A stretch of DNA of 64,000 nt from Ignavibacteriales bacterium. Lineage in GTDB: Bacteria; Bacteroidota; Ignavibacteria; Ignavibacteriales; Ignavibacteriaceae. The position numbers and the translations under genes are program-made. The notes under the pieces are model-generated. The model had not been told where the DNA came from. It did no database searches and saw nothing but the letters and a program-made list of their open reading frames with translations. The DNA is taken from contig JADJEI010000001.1 in NCBI GenBank assembly GCA_016709155.1, positions 1,488,001 through 1,552,000 of the forward strand, given 5' to 3'. Below are positions 1-9,570 of this stretch, in pieces; within the stretch, counting starts at the first letter, position 1; each line of letters begins with the position of its first letter.

Positions 1-186
1 GCGCATCGAGTTTTTTCGCTTTCATATCTACTTAAATTGATTGAGCCCAAGTATAAAATAAATTCATTTGCTTATATAGATGATGCTGATGTGCTTCATC
101 AAAATATCGAATTGGAGAAAGAAAATATCAGCAGCAACTTCAACTGTAACTTTGGCTGTGCTATTTTTGAATTGACAAAACTTTAA
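1..186 (+). CDS. C-terminal fragment of a DUF268-like protein of a polysaccharide cluster
   Basis: An open frame enters from the left edge and ends at TAA 184-186, which shares its last base with the next ATG at 186. The 61 visible residues include HRVFSLSYLLKLI, AYIDDADVLH and a terminal NFGCAIFELTKL. I recall this ending (YGCGIFELKK) from DUF268 proteins, which occur among glycosyltransferase genes and have no established reaction; this is a memory-based match. The start lies outside the window. Translational overlap with the downstream GT2 gene indicates one operon. Confidence 0.5.
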   Translation, partial: AHRVFSLSYLLKLIEPKYKINSFAYIDDADVLHQNIELEKENISSNFNCNFGCAIFELTKL

Positions 187-1022
187 TGAATTTGAAAAAT
201 AATTTTCCATTAGTCTCAGTTATTATTCCAGCATTCAACTCTGAAAAATATATTGCAGAAACTATCAATTCAGCTCTTTGCCAGACGTATAGAAATATCG
301 AGCTAATCATTGTTGATGATGGTTCAACAGATCGAACATTAGAAATAGTAAAACAAATTTCGTTAAAAGATAATCGGGTAAAATATTTTTCTATCCCTGC
401 GTCAGGTCGTCCTTCGGTTCCGAGAAATTACGGCGTACAAAAGGCTAACGGTGAGTTTATCGCTTTTCTCGACAGCGATGATTTGTGGCATAAAAGAAAA
501 ATTGAACTGCAACTAAAAAAAATTCTTGCCTCACCTTCATCGGCTTTCATTTATTCTATGAGCATTACATTCGGTGATGTAAATCCATTCTCGAATGAGT
601 ATGAATTGTTACCACTTCCATTTAGAGCCGCAAAAAATAAACATGATTTATTAACAATCGGAAATACTATTCCACTATCATCTGTTATTGTTCGTAAAGA
701 AAATTTGCTTATGGCAAATGGATTTGATGAAGACCCGCTTCTGCAGGTTGAAGATTACGACTTATGGATCAGGCTTTCAGAAAAAAATGATTTTATTTTC
801 TTTCCGGCGGTATTAGTTAAGTACAGAATTCACTCCAATCAATTTTCAGCGGATTGGGAAACACATAAAAATAGACTAATCTATCTTTCAAAAAAAAGAA
901 ATCTTAATTTGCCAGAATATAAAAAAATCAGAAATAAAGGATTTGCTTTCTCATTTATCAGAAATTTGATTAATCTAAAACTTTACTTGATATACAGTTT
1001 TATAAATTTATTAAGGCATTAA
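186..1022 (+). CDS. Family 2 glycosyltransferase
   Basis: This is a cytoplasmic GT-A fold enzyme that should transfer a sugar from a nucleotide-sugar donor during synthesis of a surface polysaccharide. The 278 residues begin with the typical VSVIIPAFN strand (about 10-18), followed by VDDGSTD (43-49) and the metal-binding DSDD (96-99). A DYDLWIRLS motif near residue 190 is the usual ED/DYDLW acceptor-site signature of GT2 enzymes. No membrane segment is evident, although the last 25 residues are hydrophobic and basic and may touch the membrane. The start overlaps the upstream stop (TAATG), and the next gene follows within 8 bases. Donor and acceptor cannot be read from the sequence. Confidence 0.9.
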   Translation: MNLKNNFPLVSVIIPAFNSEKYIAETINSALCQTYRNIELIIVDDGSTDRTLEIVKQISLKDNRVKYFSIPASGRPSVPRNYGVQKANGEFIAFLDSDDLWHKRKIELQLKKILASPSSAFIYSMSITFGDVNPFSNEYELLPLPFRAAKNKHDLLTIGNTIPLSSVIVRKENLLMANGFDEDPLLQVEDYDLWIRLSEKNDFIFFPAVLVKYRIHSNQFSADWETHKNRLIYLSKKRNLNLPEYKKIRNKGFAFSFIRNLINLKLYLIYSFINLLRH

Positions 1023-1029
1023 TAAATTG

Positions 1030-2139
1030 ATGAAATCATCTAACATTAAAATACTTTTAATAACTGCGCGTGCTGATTACGGGGGGGGACCCGAACATGT
1101 CTTCCGGCTTCTTTCCGGATTACAAAATGATTTTGATTTCTTTATTGCCTGTCCCTTTGAAGAACCTTACTTTAATAAATATCAAAAGATTGTTTCCGAG
1201 AAAAAAGTACTCCGAATTCCACATCGAAAATTTACATTTAAAGATTTAATCAGAATTAGATATTTTATTTTAACAAATAATATTCAAATAATACATTCGC
1301 ATGGTAAAGGTGCCGGTATTTACAGCAGAATTTTAGCAGCAATTACAAATGTAAAATGCATCCATACTTTTCACGGCGTTCATTTAAATCAGTATAATGC
1401 TGTTTCCAAAGCTGCGTATAAATTGATTGAAAGATTATTAAGTCGTAGCACAAATGCTTTTGTTTCTGTCTCTCAAAGCGAATACGAGTCTGTTCTAAAA
1501 AATAAATTTGCTGATAAAAATAAATTACACATCATCGAAAATGGTGTTGTAATTCCGGAACTTTCCATCAACGAAAATGTCTTTTATACCGAACCGTTTT
1601 TAATAACCTCCATTACAAGATTTGACTATGCAAAAAACTCCTCCCTACTGATTGACATATTGGAGCACTTACATAAAACAAAATCACTTAGCAAATTTAA
1701 ATTCGTATTAATTGGCAGCGGACCTGAGGAAATTTCTATCAAAAATAAATTAAAAGAAAAACAATTCGCCTCTTATGTAGAGTTCACTGGAAATCTATCG
1801 AACCCGGAAGAAATATTGAAAAAATCATTTTGTTATTTTTCAACTTCAAAATGGGAGGGGCTGCCGCTTGGAATGCTGGAGGCAATGGCGCAAGGACTTC
1901 CCTGTATTGCCACTGATGTTCCGGGTAATCGAGATCTGGTGATAAATCAAGTTAACGGGTTTTTATTTAATTTAACACAGCCGCAAATGGCAGCTAATTT
2001 TTTAACCAAACTTTCAGATGATGTAAATCTTTGGCGAAAGTTTTCAGTAAACGCAAGAAACCTTGTAGTTGAAAAATATTCCTTGAAAATTATGCTTGAT
2101 AAAACAAAAAATCTTTATGAAAATATTAGCAGGACTTAG
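1030..2139 (+). CDS. Family 4 glycosyltransferase
   Basis: This is a GT-B fold retaining glycosyltransferase of about 369 residues. The N-terminal Rossmann half carries the glycine-rich acceptor loop (ADYGGGPEH, about 14-22) and the FHGVH motif near residue 115. The C-terminal half carries LIGSGPEE and the E-x7-E donor motif (EGLPLGMLEAMAQGLPCIATD, about 276-296). I chose ATG 1030; an adjacent TTG at 1027 is also possible. The gene sits 7 bases after the GT2 gene and 3 bases before the next GT4 gene, so it is part of the same polysaccharide operon. Substrate is unknown. Confidence 0.9.
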   Translation: MKSSNIKILLITARADYGGGPEHVFRLLSGLQNDFDFFIACPFEEPYFNKYQKIVSEKKVLRIPHRKFTFKDLIRIRYFILTNNIQIIHSHGKGAGIYSRILAAITNVKCIHTFHGVHLNQYNAVSKAAYKLIERLLSRSTNAFVSVSQSEYESVLKNKFADKNKLHIIENGVVIPELSINENVFYTEPFLITSITRFDYAKNSSLLIDILEHLHKTKSLSKFKFVLIGSGPEEISIKNKLKEKQFASYVEFTGNLSNPEEILKKSFCYFSTSKWEGLPLGMLEAMAQGLPCIATDVPGNRDLVINQVNGFLFNLTQPQMAANFLTKLSDDVNLWRKFSVNARNLVVEKYSLKIMLDKTKNLYENISRT

Positions 2140-2142
2140 ATT

Positions 2143-3270
2143 TTGAAAACAGCAATCATCCACGAGTGGCTCGTTAATTACGGAGGATCGGAAAGGTGTG
2201 TTCAATCTTTCGTAAATCTCTGGAAAGATGCACCGGTTTATTCTTTGGTAGATTTTTTGAATGATGAAGAAAGAAAAATTATTCTAAATGATAAACAGGC
2301 TGTTACTTCATTTATTCAAAAACTTCCATTCGCGAAAAAGAAACACCGCAATTATCTCCCTTTATTTCCGATTGCTGTTGAACAATTTGATTTAAACGAA
2401 TTTGATTTAATCATTTCAAGTTCTCACGCTGTTGCAAAGGGGGTACTTACAAATTCGAATCAGCTTCACATTTGTTACTGTCACACTCCAATTCGTTATG
2501 CGTGGGATTTAACTCATCAATATTTGAATGAAGCCGGACTTTCGCACGGTTTGAAAAGCATTATTGTAAAATCAATTCTTCACTACATAAGAAATTGGGA
2601 TATCGCTTCATCACTTCGCCCGGATTATTTTATCGCAAATTCAAAATACATCGCCCGAAGAATAAATAAATTATACCGCAGAGATGCTGATGTAATTTAT
2701 CCGCCGGTTGATACGGAGTTATTTCCGGTTGAAAAAAATAAAGATGAATATTATTTAACTGCTGCCAGATTTGTTCCTTATAAAAGAGTTGATTTAATAG
2801 CAGAAGCATTTAGTCAAATGCCGGATAAAAAATTAATAATCATCGGCGATGGTCCCGAAGAACAAAAAATCAAAACGAAATCAGGAAAGAATGTTGAGTT
2901 AGTTGGTTATCAAAAAACAGCGGAGTTGAAAAAATATTTACAGAAAGCTAAAGCATTTGTCTTCGCCGCTGAAGAAGATTTTGGAATTTCTGTAATAGAA
3001 GCGATGTCCTGCGGAACTCCTGTAATTGCCCTTAGTAAAGGCGGCACTGGTGAAACTGTAATTGATGGACAAACAGGAATTTTATTCGATGAACAAATTT
3101 CTGCTTCAATTATTTCTGCTGTAAAAAGATTTGAAAGTAAGATTGATTCATTCGATCCTGCAAAACTTAATCAATATGCAAAGCAATTTGACAGAAAAAT
3201 CTTCGAACAAAATATTTTAAATTTTGTTGAAAAGAAATACAATCAGTTTAATGAATTTCGCAGTAAATAA
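2143..3270 (+). CDS. Family 4 glycosyltransferase, WbaZ/mannosyltransferase-like
   Basis: This 375-residue GT-B enzyme starts at a TTG codon. The resulting N terminus, MKTAIIHEWLVNYGGSERC, aligns with the usual family opening, so TTG is very likely the real start. The acceptor side has SSSHAVAKG and CYCHTPIRYAWDL (about 90-125), common in mannosyl/rhamnosyltransferases of O-antigen clusters. The donor side has IIGDGPEEQ and EDFGISVIEAMSCGTPVIAL (about 278-300). Its stop overlaps the next ATG by one base (TAATG at 3270). It probably adds one sugar to a lipid-linked repeat unit; the particular sugar is not visible. Confidence 0.88.
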   Translation: MKTAIIHEWLVNYGGSERCVQSFVNLWKDAPVYSLVDFLNDEERKIILNDKQAVTSFIQKLPFAKKKHRNYLPLFPIAVEQFDLNEFDLIISSSHAVAKGVLTNSNQLHICYCHTPIRYAWDLTHQYLNEAGLSHGLKSIIVKSILHYIRNWDIASSLRPDYFIANSKYIARRINKLYRRDADVIYPPVDTELFPVEKNKDEYYLTAARFVPYKRVDLIAEAFSQMPDKKLIIIGDGPEEQKIKTKSGKNVELVGYQKTAELKKYLQKAKAFVFAAEEDFGISVIEAMSCGTPVIALSKGGTGETVIDGQTGILFDEQISASIISAVKRFESKIDSFDPAKLNQYAKQFDRKIFEQNILNFVEKKYNQFNEFRSK

Positions 3271-4666
3271 TGTTAGCTAATAGAAAATCATATTATTATC
3301 TCAGACTTTTTCTTGATCTGGCAATCATCAACTTATCATTTATTGCTGCTGCTGTAATTGCTCAATCGTTTGAAATACTAATTGCACGAACGCACATGTT
3401 CATTCTGCTTGCTGTGCTGAATTTTTTGTGGTACTTTTTTTCAAATGTAATTAATTTTTATGATGAATTCGCGACCCGATATTATTCATTTCAGATTATC
3501 AGCATCTTTAAAATATCTTTGGTTTTATCTGCTGCTTCGGTGTTTTTCATATTTGTAACAAAAGAAGATTTATTCACTCGAAATTTCATTTTGATTTTTA
3601 CAGCACTAACGGCTGCAGCGATAAGCCTTCGTATAGTTTCACTCAAATATTTATTAGTCTTCAAGCGCAGCAGAGAGAAGCACCTAAAAAATCTATTAAT
3701 ACTTGGGGCAGAAAAGGTTGGTGTAAATTTTTCAAAAAAAATAACGGAGAGAACCGATCTTGGTTACAAAGTAATCGGCTTTTTGGATGACAGCGGAAAG
3801 CAGGGGGGTGAATTAAATACTCTCGGCAATTTGAATGATCTTGAAAAAATTTTATCCACGACCAATGTAGAATTGGTAGTTGTGGCGCTTCCGCTGGCTG
3901 CCTATACAAAGCTTGAATCAATTATTGCAGCCTGCAATAAACACGCAGCAAGAATCTATATCATTCCCGATTATTTCAAGTTTGTTTCCAAAAAATTTCA
4001 AATAAGTATGTTCGGAAATATTCCGCTCATTGCAGTTAGAGAAGAACCATTATCAGAATTTCACTGGAGATTTCTAAAACGCACAGCCGACATAATTATT
4101 TCAAGCATTTCAATTGTATTTATTCTTTCCTGGTTAACGCCGCTAATTGCAATCTTAAATTTATTCTATAGCCGCGGACCGGTTTTTTCTTTCAAAAAAG
4201 ATTCGGAGTTCAGAATAAATTATTCAACTGCATAAAATACCGAACGATGCATGTATCCAAAGAAGATGAGTTTATTCCTGTTGTTGAAAATGATCTGCGT
4301 TTAACGAGAGTTGGTAAATTTATGCGTCGTTCAAACATTGATGAGCTGCCGCAATTTATAAATGTTTTAAAAGGTGAAATGTCAGTGGTTGGTCCACGTC
4401 CGCATTCAATTCCCTTCAATGAAATTTATAAAGACATGGTTAATGAGTTAAAAATAAGAAGCTGGGTGAAACCCGGGATAACAGGATGGGCACAGATAAA
4501 CGGGCTTCGCGGCGATGTGCCTGATTTTGAAGAAAATAAAAAACGAACAATAAAAAGAATAGAAAATGATTTGTGGTACATTGAAAACTGGTCATTCTGG
4601 CTCGATGTTCAGATTATTTTATTAACTATTTGGCAAATGATAAAAGGTGAAACAAAAGGAATTTAA
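3270..4666 (+). CDS. Polyprenyl-phosphate glycosylphosphotransferase (WbaP/WcaJ type), split by a frameshift
   Basis: This enzyme family starts lipid-linked polysaccharide synthesis by moving a sugar-1-phosphate onto undecaprenyl phosphate. The first part (3270-4235) has about four N-terminal membrane segments, a CoA-binding-like Rossmann region (LLILGAEKVGVNF, about 143-155) and the membrane hairpin entering the catalytic domain (TADIIISSISIVFIL). The frame then ends prematurely. The second part (4247-4666) has KYRTMHVSKEDE, RRSNIDELPQFINVL, GPRPHS and KPGITGWAQING, the classic Bac_transf motifs. Adding one T to the six-T run at 4183-4188 joins the halves into GPVFFFQKRFG, matching the family consensus GPVFFxQxRxG. 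Rejoined length is about 465 residues, normal for the family. The break is probably a sequencing error, but real inactivation or slippage is possible. Confidence 0.85.
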
Positions 4667-4718
4667 TTTTTAATCAATTGTTTTTGTTCGATCAAATTAT
4701 TAACAAAAGGGATAAATC

Positions 4719-7700
4719 ATGAAAAAGCAGTTACTGTCTTTAGTCTTGTCTTTTATTTTGATTCTTACCACCTCCATACTATCGCAGGTTGGAACCGGAG
4801 GAGAACCATACAGCTTTAGTCACTTTATCAATGGCGCAATTGAAACTTTGCTTATGCCTGCCGTTGATGTGCAAGCACTATTAGCCGAAGATGAACTCGA
4901 AAAAGATAAAGGTATTCCATTTAGGTTCGGTACACCAATTGATGTTAGTCTTAATTTACAGAATTCAGGTTCGTGGGAAATTTTGCCTGACGGTTCAAAA
5001 CTATGGCGATTGAAAATAATTTCAACCGGTGCATCAACACTGAATTTAATGTATGATGATTTCTGGCTTCCTGAAGGCGCTGTACTTTATCTTTATAATA
5101 AAGATAGAAAAGAAATTATTGGTGGATTTACAAAACTCAATAATAAAGAGAATGGCAAATTTGCCACCGGCTTAACCCGCGGTGATGAAGTTACTCTCGA
5201 ATATCTTGAACCTGCCGTTGTTGAATCACCGGGTATTATAAGTATTTCAAGAGTAGTTCACGGTTACAAAGATATTTTTAATCATTTAAAGGAAAGTGAT
5301 GATTTTGGTGAATCCGGTTCATGTAATATAAATGTGAATTGCCCCGAAGGTGATCTTTGGCAAAATGAAAAAAGAGCTGCTGCTATAATTTTAACAGGCG
5401 GGGGTTTCAGGTTATGTTCCGGCAGTTTGGTTAATAATGTCAGAACTGATCTAATGCCTTATTTTCTTACTGCAAATCACTGTCTTGGCGGAAGCGACGA
5501 CTGGATAATCATGTTCAACTACGAAAGTCCGAACTGCAATAACATTGATGGACCATTAAACTACACGGTTCAAGGCACAACGCTTAAAGCAAGTAATTCG
5601 GATTCGGATTTTGGTTTGCTTCTTCTGAATGAAGCAGTGCCTGACACTTACTATGTTCATTATGCCGGCTGGAGCGCGATTGATGAACCCGCAACTTCCG
5701 GCGCCGGAATACACCATCCTTCCGGCGATATTAAAAAGATTTCTCTTTCTCTTCAACCTTTTGAACACGATACCTGGAGCGGTACACCGCCAAATTCTCA
5801 CTGGAGAGTTCGCTGGCAGCCCGATGGTTCGTTAGGCGTTACAGAACCCGGGTCTTCCGGTTCACCAATTTATGATCAGAATCATAGAATTGTTGGGCAG
5901 CTTCATGGCGGACCTTCCTCATGCACTGCTTCCGATAAGTCGGATCAATATGGAAAATTCTCGATGTCATGGGATAGAGGAACAACGCCTTCAACACGAT
6001 TGAAAGATTGGCTTGATCCGGATAACACAGGTGCATTAGTACTGGATGGATGGGATCCAACTATCGGTGATCCTGATTCTATTCCCCCTACCACAATTAC
6101 TGATCTTGAAGTTATTGATGTTACTTCAAATAATGTTACTCTTAGCTGGACTGCACCTTCCGATACTTCTTTCGGCGGAGTGAAAGTTTATGATGTGCGT
6201 TATTCAAATTCAGCAATTACCGATACAAATACTTTTAATTCAGCCACCCCCTATCCTTTCGCAGGAAATCCTGCACCTGCCGGCACTCCCGAAAATCTAA
6301 CAATTAGCGGGCTGGATTTTAATACTCAATATTATTTTGCGATTCGTTCGAGAGATTTTTGGTATAATTGGTCTGATGTTTCAAACTCACCAAACACAAA
6401 TACTCTTGATGTTCCTGAAATTTCTGTGACCCCGGATTCTATTCACAAAGATGTGCTTCCGTTGTCTTCAGATGTGGATACGGTTTTCATTTCAAATAGT
6501 TCATTAAATCCGTCAACTCTTGATTTCAATATATCGCTTGAGAATAATTCATTTCCCGGGAATGTTTTGCAGATGAGAGTTATTCCATTCAGTATTCAAA
6601 AAAATAATTTAGAAAATCACGGATCGAAAGATAAACCTCAGACTTATGACGGTGTAAGCATTGATGGCAGCGGTGGTCCTGATAACTTTGGCTACAAGTG
6701 GATTGATTCTGATGATCCAAACGGTCCGGAATATCTTTGGAATGATATTTCATCAACCGGGACACAAATAACAAACTGGGGCGGAAGCCTTGATGATGGT
6801 TATGCAGGTCCAATCACACTGCCATTCAGTTTTGAATTTTATGGCGTTGCGTATAATCAAATTTATGTTCATACAAATGGATTCGTTTCCTTCGGCTCAA
6901 TTTCAGATTTATATTATGATAATGACCCCATCCCTTCGACTAACCTGCCTAATAAAATTATCTGTCCCTTCTGGGATGATCTCGATGGAAGCAATCAAGG
7001 CACTGTTCATTACAAAGCTGATGCAGATCAGTTTAGTGTTCAATACACTAACTGGCAGCATTACCCGACAACAGGCTCTTTCACTTTCCAATTGGTTATA
7101 AAACAGAATGGGAAGATTTATTACTACTACAATAATCTTTCCGGCACATTAAACTCTGCAACAATTGGAATTGAAAATGAATCCGGAACAGACGGGCTGC
7201 AAGTAGCAAACAATGCAACTTACGTTCACAATTCACTTGCTGTTTTAATCTCAGCCGATCCTGATTGGCTTACAACTGGAGTAACTTCAGGTACTATTTA
7301 TAACGGTGGAAACGTGGCAGTTGAACTTCTGTTTGTTACCGAAGATTTTCCGCTTGGTGATTACTCCGAAAGAAAATTGAAAGGGGGAAGTAATTGGGAA
7401 GGGGTTTCTTTCATCAAAGGAAAGGGAACAACAACCGAGCCGGCTTCCTATTCATTCTCCGATAAAAATTTGAAGGTGGGTACTTATAATTACCGGCTAA
7501 AGCAAATTGATTTCGACGGTAAAGCAACCTACAGCAGGGAAGTTGAAACTGAAATAACTGCTCCGAAGGATTATGCACTTTATCAAAACTATCCCAATCC
7601 TTTTAACCCCGTTACTACAATTAAATATTCCATTCCTGAAACAGGGGTAGGGCAATTTGTTTCAGTAAAACTAAAGGTTTTCGACATTCTCGGAAATGAA

Positions 7701-7844
7701 ATAACTACTTTAGTAAATGAACAAAAACAGTCCGGCTATTACGAAATACAATTTGATGCTTCGCAGCTTGCTTCCGGCACCTATATTTATAGAATAGAAG
7801 CAGGGAAATTTGTCTCTTCTAAAAAACTGATGTTTATGAAGTAA
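4719..7844 (+). CDS. Secreted trypsin-like serine endopeptidase (lysyl endopeptidase type) with FN3 and T9SS sorting domain
   Basis: The 1041-residue precursor begins with a signal peptide (MKKQLLSLVLSFILILTTSI). The peptidase domain shows the catalytic triad: His near 254 in LTANHCL, Asp near 297 in SDFGLLLL, and Ser near 380 in GSSGSP. The arrangement and the 'SSPNC/NNID' type loops recall Achromobacter lysyl endopeptidase (S1). After it come an FN3 domain (about 452-550, VTLSWTAPSD), a jelly-roll-like segment with FYG...IYVHTNGFVSFG (about 700-860), a short stretch of the SF...RLKQIDFDGK module, and a type A sorting domain (YPNPFNPVTTIKYSI to the C terminus). The protein is expected to cross the outer membrane by T9SS. 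It lies 52 bases after the polysaccharide genes and ends in its own terminator, so it is probably monocistronic. Confidence 0.9.
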   Translation: MKKQLLSLVLSFILILTTSILSQVGTGGEPYSFSHFINGAIETLLMPAVDVQALLAEDELEKDKGIPFRFGTPIDVSLNLQNSGSWEILPDGSKLWRLKIISTGASTLNLMYDDFWLPEGAVLYLYNKDRKEIIGGFTKLNNKENGKFATGLTRGDEVTLEYLEPAVVESPGIISISRVVHGYKDIFNHLKESDDFGESGSCNINVNCPEGDLWQNEKRAAAIILTGGGFRLCSGSLVNNVRTDLMPYFLTANHCLGGSDDWIIMFNYESPNCNNIDGPLNYTVQGTTLKASNSDSDFGLLLLNEAVPDTYYVHYAGWSAIDEPATSGAGIHHPSGDIKKISLSLQPFEHDTWSGTPPNSHWRVRWQPDGSLGVTEPGSSGSPIYDQNHRIVGQLHGGPSSCTASDKSDQYGKFSMSWDRGTTPSTRLKDWLDPDNTGALVLDGWDPTIGDPDSIPPTTITDLEVIDVTSNNVTLSWTAPSDTSFGGVKVYDVRYSNSAITDTNTFNSATPYPFAGNPAPAGTPENLTISGLDFNTQYYFAIRSRDFWYNWSDVSNSPNTNTLDVPEISVTPDSIHKDVLPLSSDVDTVFISNSSLNPSTLDFNISLENNSFPGNVLQMRVIPFSIQKNNLENHGSKDKPQTYDGVSIDGSGGPDNFGYKWIDSDDPNGPEYLWNDISSTGTQITNWGGSLDDGYAGPITLPFSFEFYGVAYNQIYVHTNGFVSFGSISDLYYDNDPIPSTNLPNKIICPFWDDLDGSNQGTVHYKADADQFSVQYTNWQHYPTTGSFTFQLVIKQNGKIYYYYNNLSGTLNSATIGIENESGTDGLQVANNATYVHNSLAVLISADPDWLTTGVTSGTIYNGGNVAVELLFVTEDFPLGDYSERKLKGGSNWEGVSFIKGKGTTTEPASYSFSDKNLKVGTYNYRLKQIDFDGKATYSREVETEITAPKDYALYQNYPNPFNPVTTIKYSIPETGVGQFVSVKLKVFDILGNEITTLVNEQKQSGYYEIQFDASQLASGTYIYRIEAGKFVSSKKLMFMK

Positions 7845-7845
7845 A

Positions 7846-7911
7846 GTCAGACGTCAAATGTGAAATCCCAAAGGGACAGGCGTTAAACGAAAGACGAAAA
7901 AAGTTAAACGA
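7846..7911 (+). repeat. Repeated 3' untranslated module, copy 1
   Basis: Directly after the stop codon come heptamer-like units (GTCAGAC, GTCAAAT, GTGAAAT) and then CCCAAAGGGACAGGCGTTA. A recognisably homologous stretch with the same order of elements follows the T9SS gene that ends at 56190. Both copies run straight into near-identical terminators. Confidence 0.6.
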
Positions 7912-7952
7912 AAAGGCAGCTTTGCATTTTTATGCAGGGCTGCCTTTTTTAT
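7912..7952 (+). terminator. Rho-independent terminator
   Basis: The stem AAAGGCAGC / GCTGCCTTT encloses an 18-base loop (itself TGCA-TGCA paired) and is followed by a run of T. It ends the serine endopeptidase transcript and is nearly identical to the terminator at 56249-56289. Confidence 0.85.
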
Positions 7953-8186
7953 TGCCACAATAAATTCAGCACTGATTTTTTACCTGTAATATTTTTTTAC
8001 ACTTCTGTGATTATTTCCTCTCACTTAATTACTTTACTAGCGACTAAATTTTGTAAAATTATTTTTCCTTTGTTTTTAGCAAAATTTTCGGGGGGGGTGA
8101 CTGACATAATTGTTGCTTGTAAATAATTCGTTATCTTGAAATTATGGAGTGCAATTTTGGTTGCGGCTATTTTTCCTGCCGTTTAA

Positions 8187-9376
8187 TTTTCTTGCACAGA
8201 AGTTTGGTTAAGCATTAAAGCCGACAGCATAACCTTCCCTTCTGAAATAATATTATTAAAAGACACCGTAGCACAGACTATCAATCTGTGCTGTAGTGAT
8301 ACAACACTTTACATAGACAGCCTCTTACCAAACAAACCTTACAACTACAAAGCAATACTAACCGCAGACACAACAATAAAAAGCGAAACCGTAACAGCCC
8401 AAACACTTGATACTACAAGCCACAACTTTTCCTGGCAGAGTTGGACTTTTGGCGAGCACAGCAGCAGTGTACTTTACGATGTAGCCATAATAGACGAGAA
8501 TAACATCTGGGCAGTAGGCGAGATTTATATGAATGACTCTCTTGGAAACCCAGATTCGAAACTTTACAATCTTATAAAATGGAACGGAACTGAATGGAAG
8601 CAAGAAAGAATTTATTTCACAAATAGTCAAGGACAATCTTTTCTTGCGACTATGAAATCAATTTTTGCTTTCGATGCTAATGATATCTGGATTGGGCAAG
8701 ATCAGTTGATTCATTGGGATGGAAGCGATTACATTGAATATGAACTTTCGGATGAAGTTTTTCAAAGTTGGGTTAACAAAATCTGGGGCACATCGAGTGA
8801 AGATTTGTACGTTGTAGGCAATACAGGCAACATAGCGCATTACTCCGGACCGAGCGGCGGCTGGCAAAAGATAGAAAGCGGAACGGATTTGAATATTTAT
8901 GATATATGGGGGGATGTTAATCAACAAACAGGGGAGTATGAAATAATCCTTTTAGCTTCTGACCATGTTTCAACAAATGGTACGAAATTATTTTTAATCA
9001 ATAATAGCAGTTCAATAGAAATTTCATCAGAAGGATTACCCCTTTCTATGAATTCACTCTGGTTTAAAAGTAACAGATTTTATATGGCTGTAGGTGACGG
9101 ATATTACACGACCAAGCAATTAGGCAATGGATGGATTAGGGATTATACCATACCCTTTTTTATAAAACAACTATAAGGGGAATTAATTACAATGATATTT
9201 TTTTAGCAGGAACTTTTGGTCTATTAATGCATAACAATGGAGTAGAGTGGAAGAGCTATCAATACACTGTGACAACATCAGAAGATTTTTTCTCCAAAGT
9301 TTCTCTTTCAAATAATATTATCTGTGCTGTAGGTGCTAGAAATAATAATGCTGTCATTTATATCGGAAAAAGATGA
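8187..9376 (+). pseudogene. Truncated and frameshifted secreted protein with FN3-like start and WD-like body
   Basis: Frame-by-frame reading gives SCTEVWLSIKADSITFP, then SDTTLYIDSLLPNKPYNYKA (FN3-like edge), then WTFGEHSSSVLYDVAIIDENNIWAVGEIY and repeated WDG/NDIWIG units. I recall this layout from Ignavibacteria proteins annotated as glucosyltransferase or hypothetical. The 5' end is missing: an in-frame TAA at 8184-8186 precedes it and no lipobox or signal peptide can be read in frame. At 9150-9156 one base is missing from a T run, after which the other frame continues NYNDIFLAGTFGLLMHNNG to the stop at 9374-9376. The longest intact piece is 8529-9176 (215 codons). About 190 bases before it, between the terminator at 7952 and 8147, I see no gene. 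Confidence 0.65.
8270..8292. repeat. Small palindrome with CTATCA centre, copy A
   Basis: The core ACAGACTATCAATCTGT is extended by complementary AGC / GCT on either side, giving arms of 8 bases. It is read in frame as VAQTINLC in the truncated gene. It shares its centre with the palindromes at 16804 and 40003. Confidence 0.5.
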
Positions 9377-9428
9377 AAAAGGTTCACTTAAATAATAAGT
9401 TCAAAAAACAAACTTTCAGGAGGTATTT

Positions 9429-9554
9429 ATGTATAAAACATTTTTATGGTACGAAATAAACTTCAACGCAAACAAGCTTGCAAGCGGAGTTTATATCTAC
9501 ACAATAAAATCAAATGACTTTACTGCTTCTAAAAAACTGATGCTTCTGAAGTAA
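9429..9554 (+). pseudogene. Remnant of a T9SS cargo gene: start codon fused to the last part of a sorting domain
   Basis: The 41-codon frame starts with MYKTFLW and continues directly into YEINFNANKLASGVYIY and ASKKLMLLK, the last 34 residues of a type A sorting domain. A strong ribosome binding site (CAGGAGG at 9417-9423) stands before the ATG, and a terminator follows the stop. The simplest reading is that a full secreted-protein gene lost its middle in one deletion, keeping start signals and tail. Confidence 0.6.
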
Positions 9555-9570
9555 TTTCTCATAAATTTTA

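Noticed and set aside
4183..4188. Programmed ribosomal frameshift in the glycosylphosphotransferase
   Set aside because: No stimulatory structure or typical slippery heptamer is evident, and the same kind of loss recurs in unrelated genes.
7932..8126. 64-codon frame on the plus strand
   Set aside because: It begins inside the terminator hairpin, has no ribosome binding site and its hydrophobic, Cys/Phe-rich composition looks like chance in AT-rich sequence.
8270..8292. Insertion of a palindrome as the cause of gene decay
   Set aside because: The encoded VAQTINL seems to be part of the normal protein in this family as far as I remember, so the palindrome may not be an insertion here.
9429..9554. 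An independent small secreted protein
   Set aside because: It lacks a signal peptide and is entirely explained as the tail of a sorting domain joined to a start.
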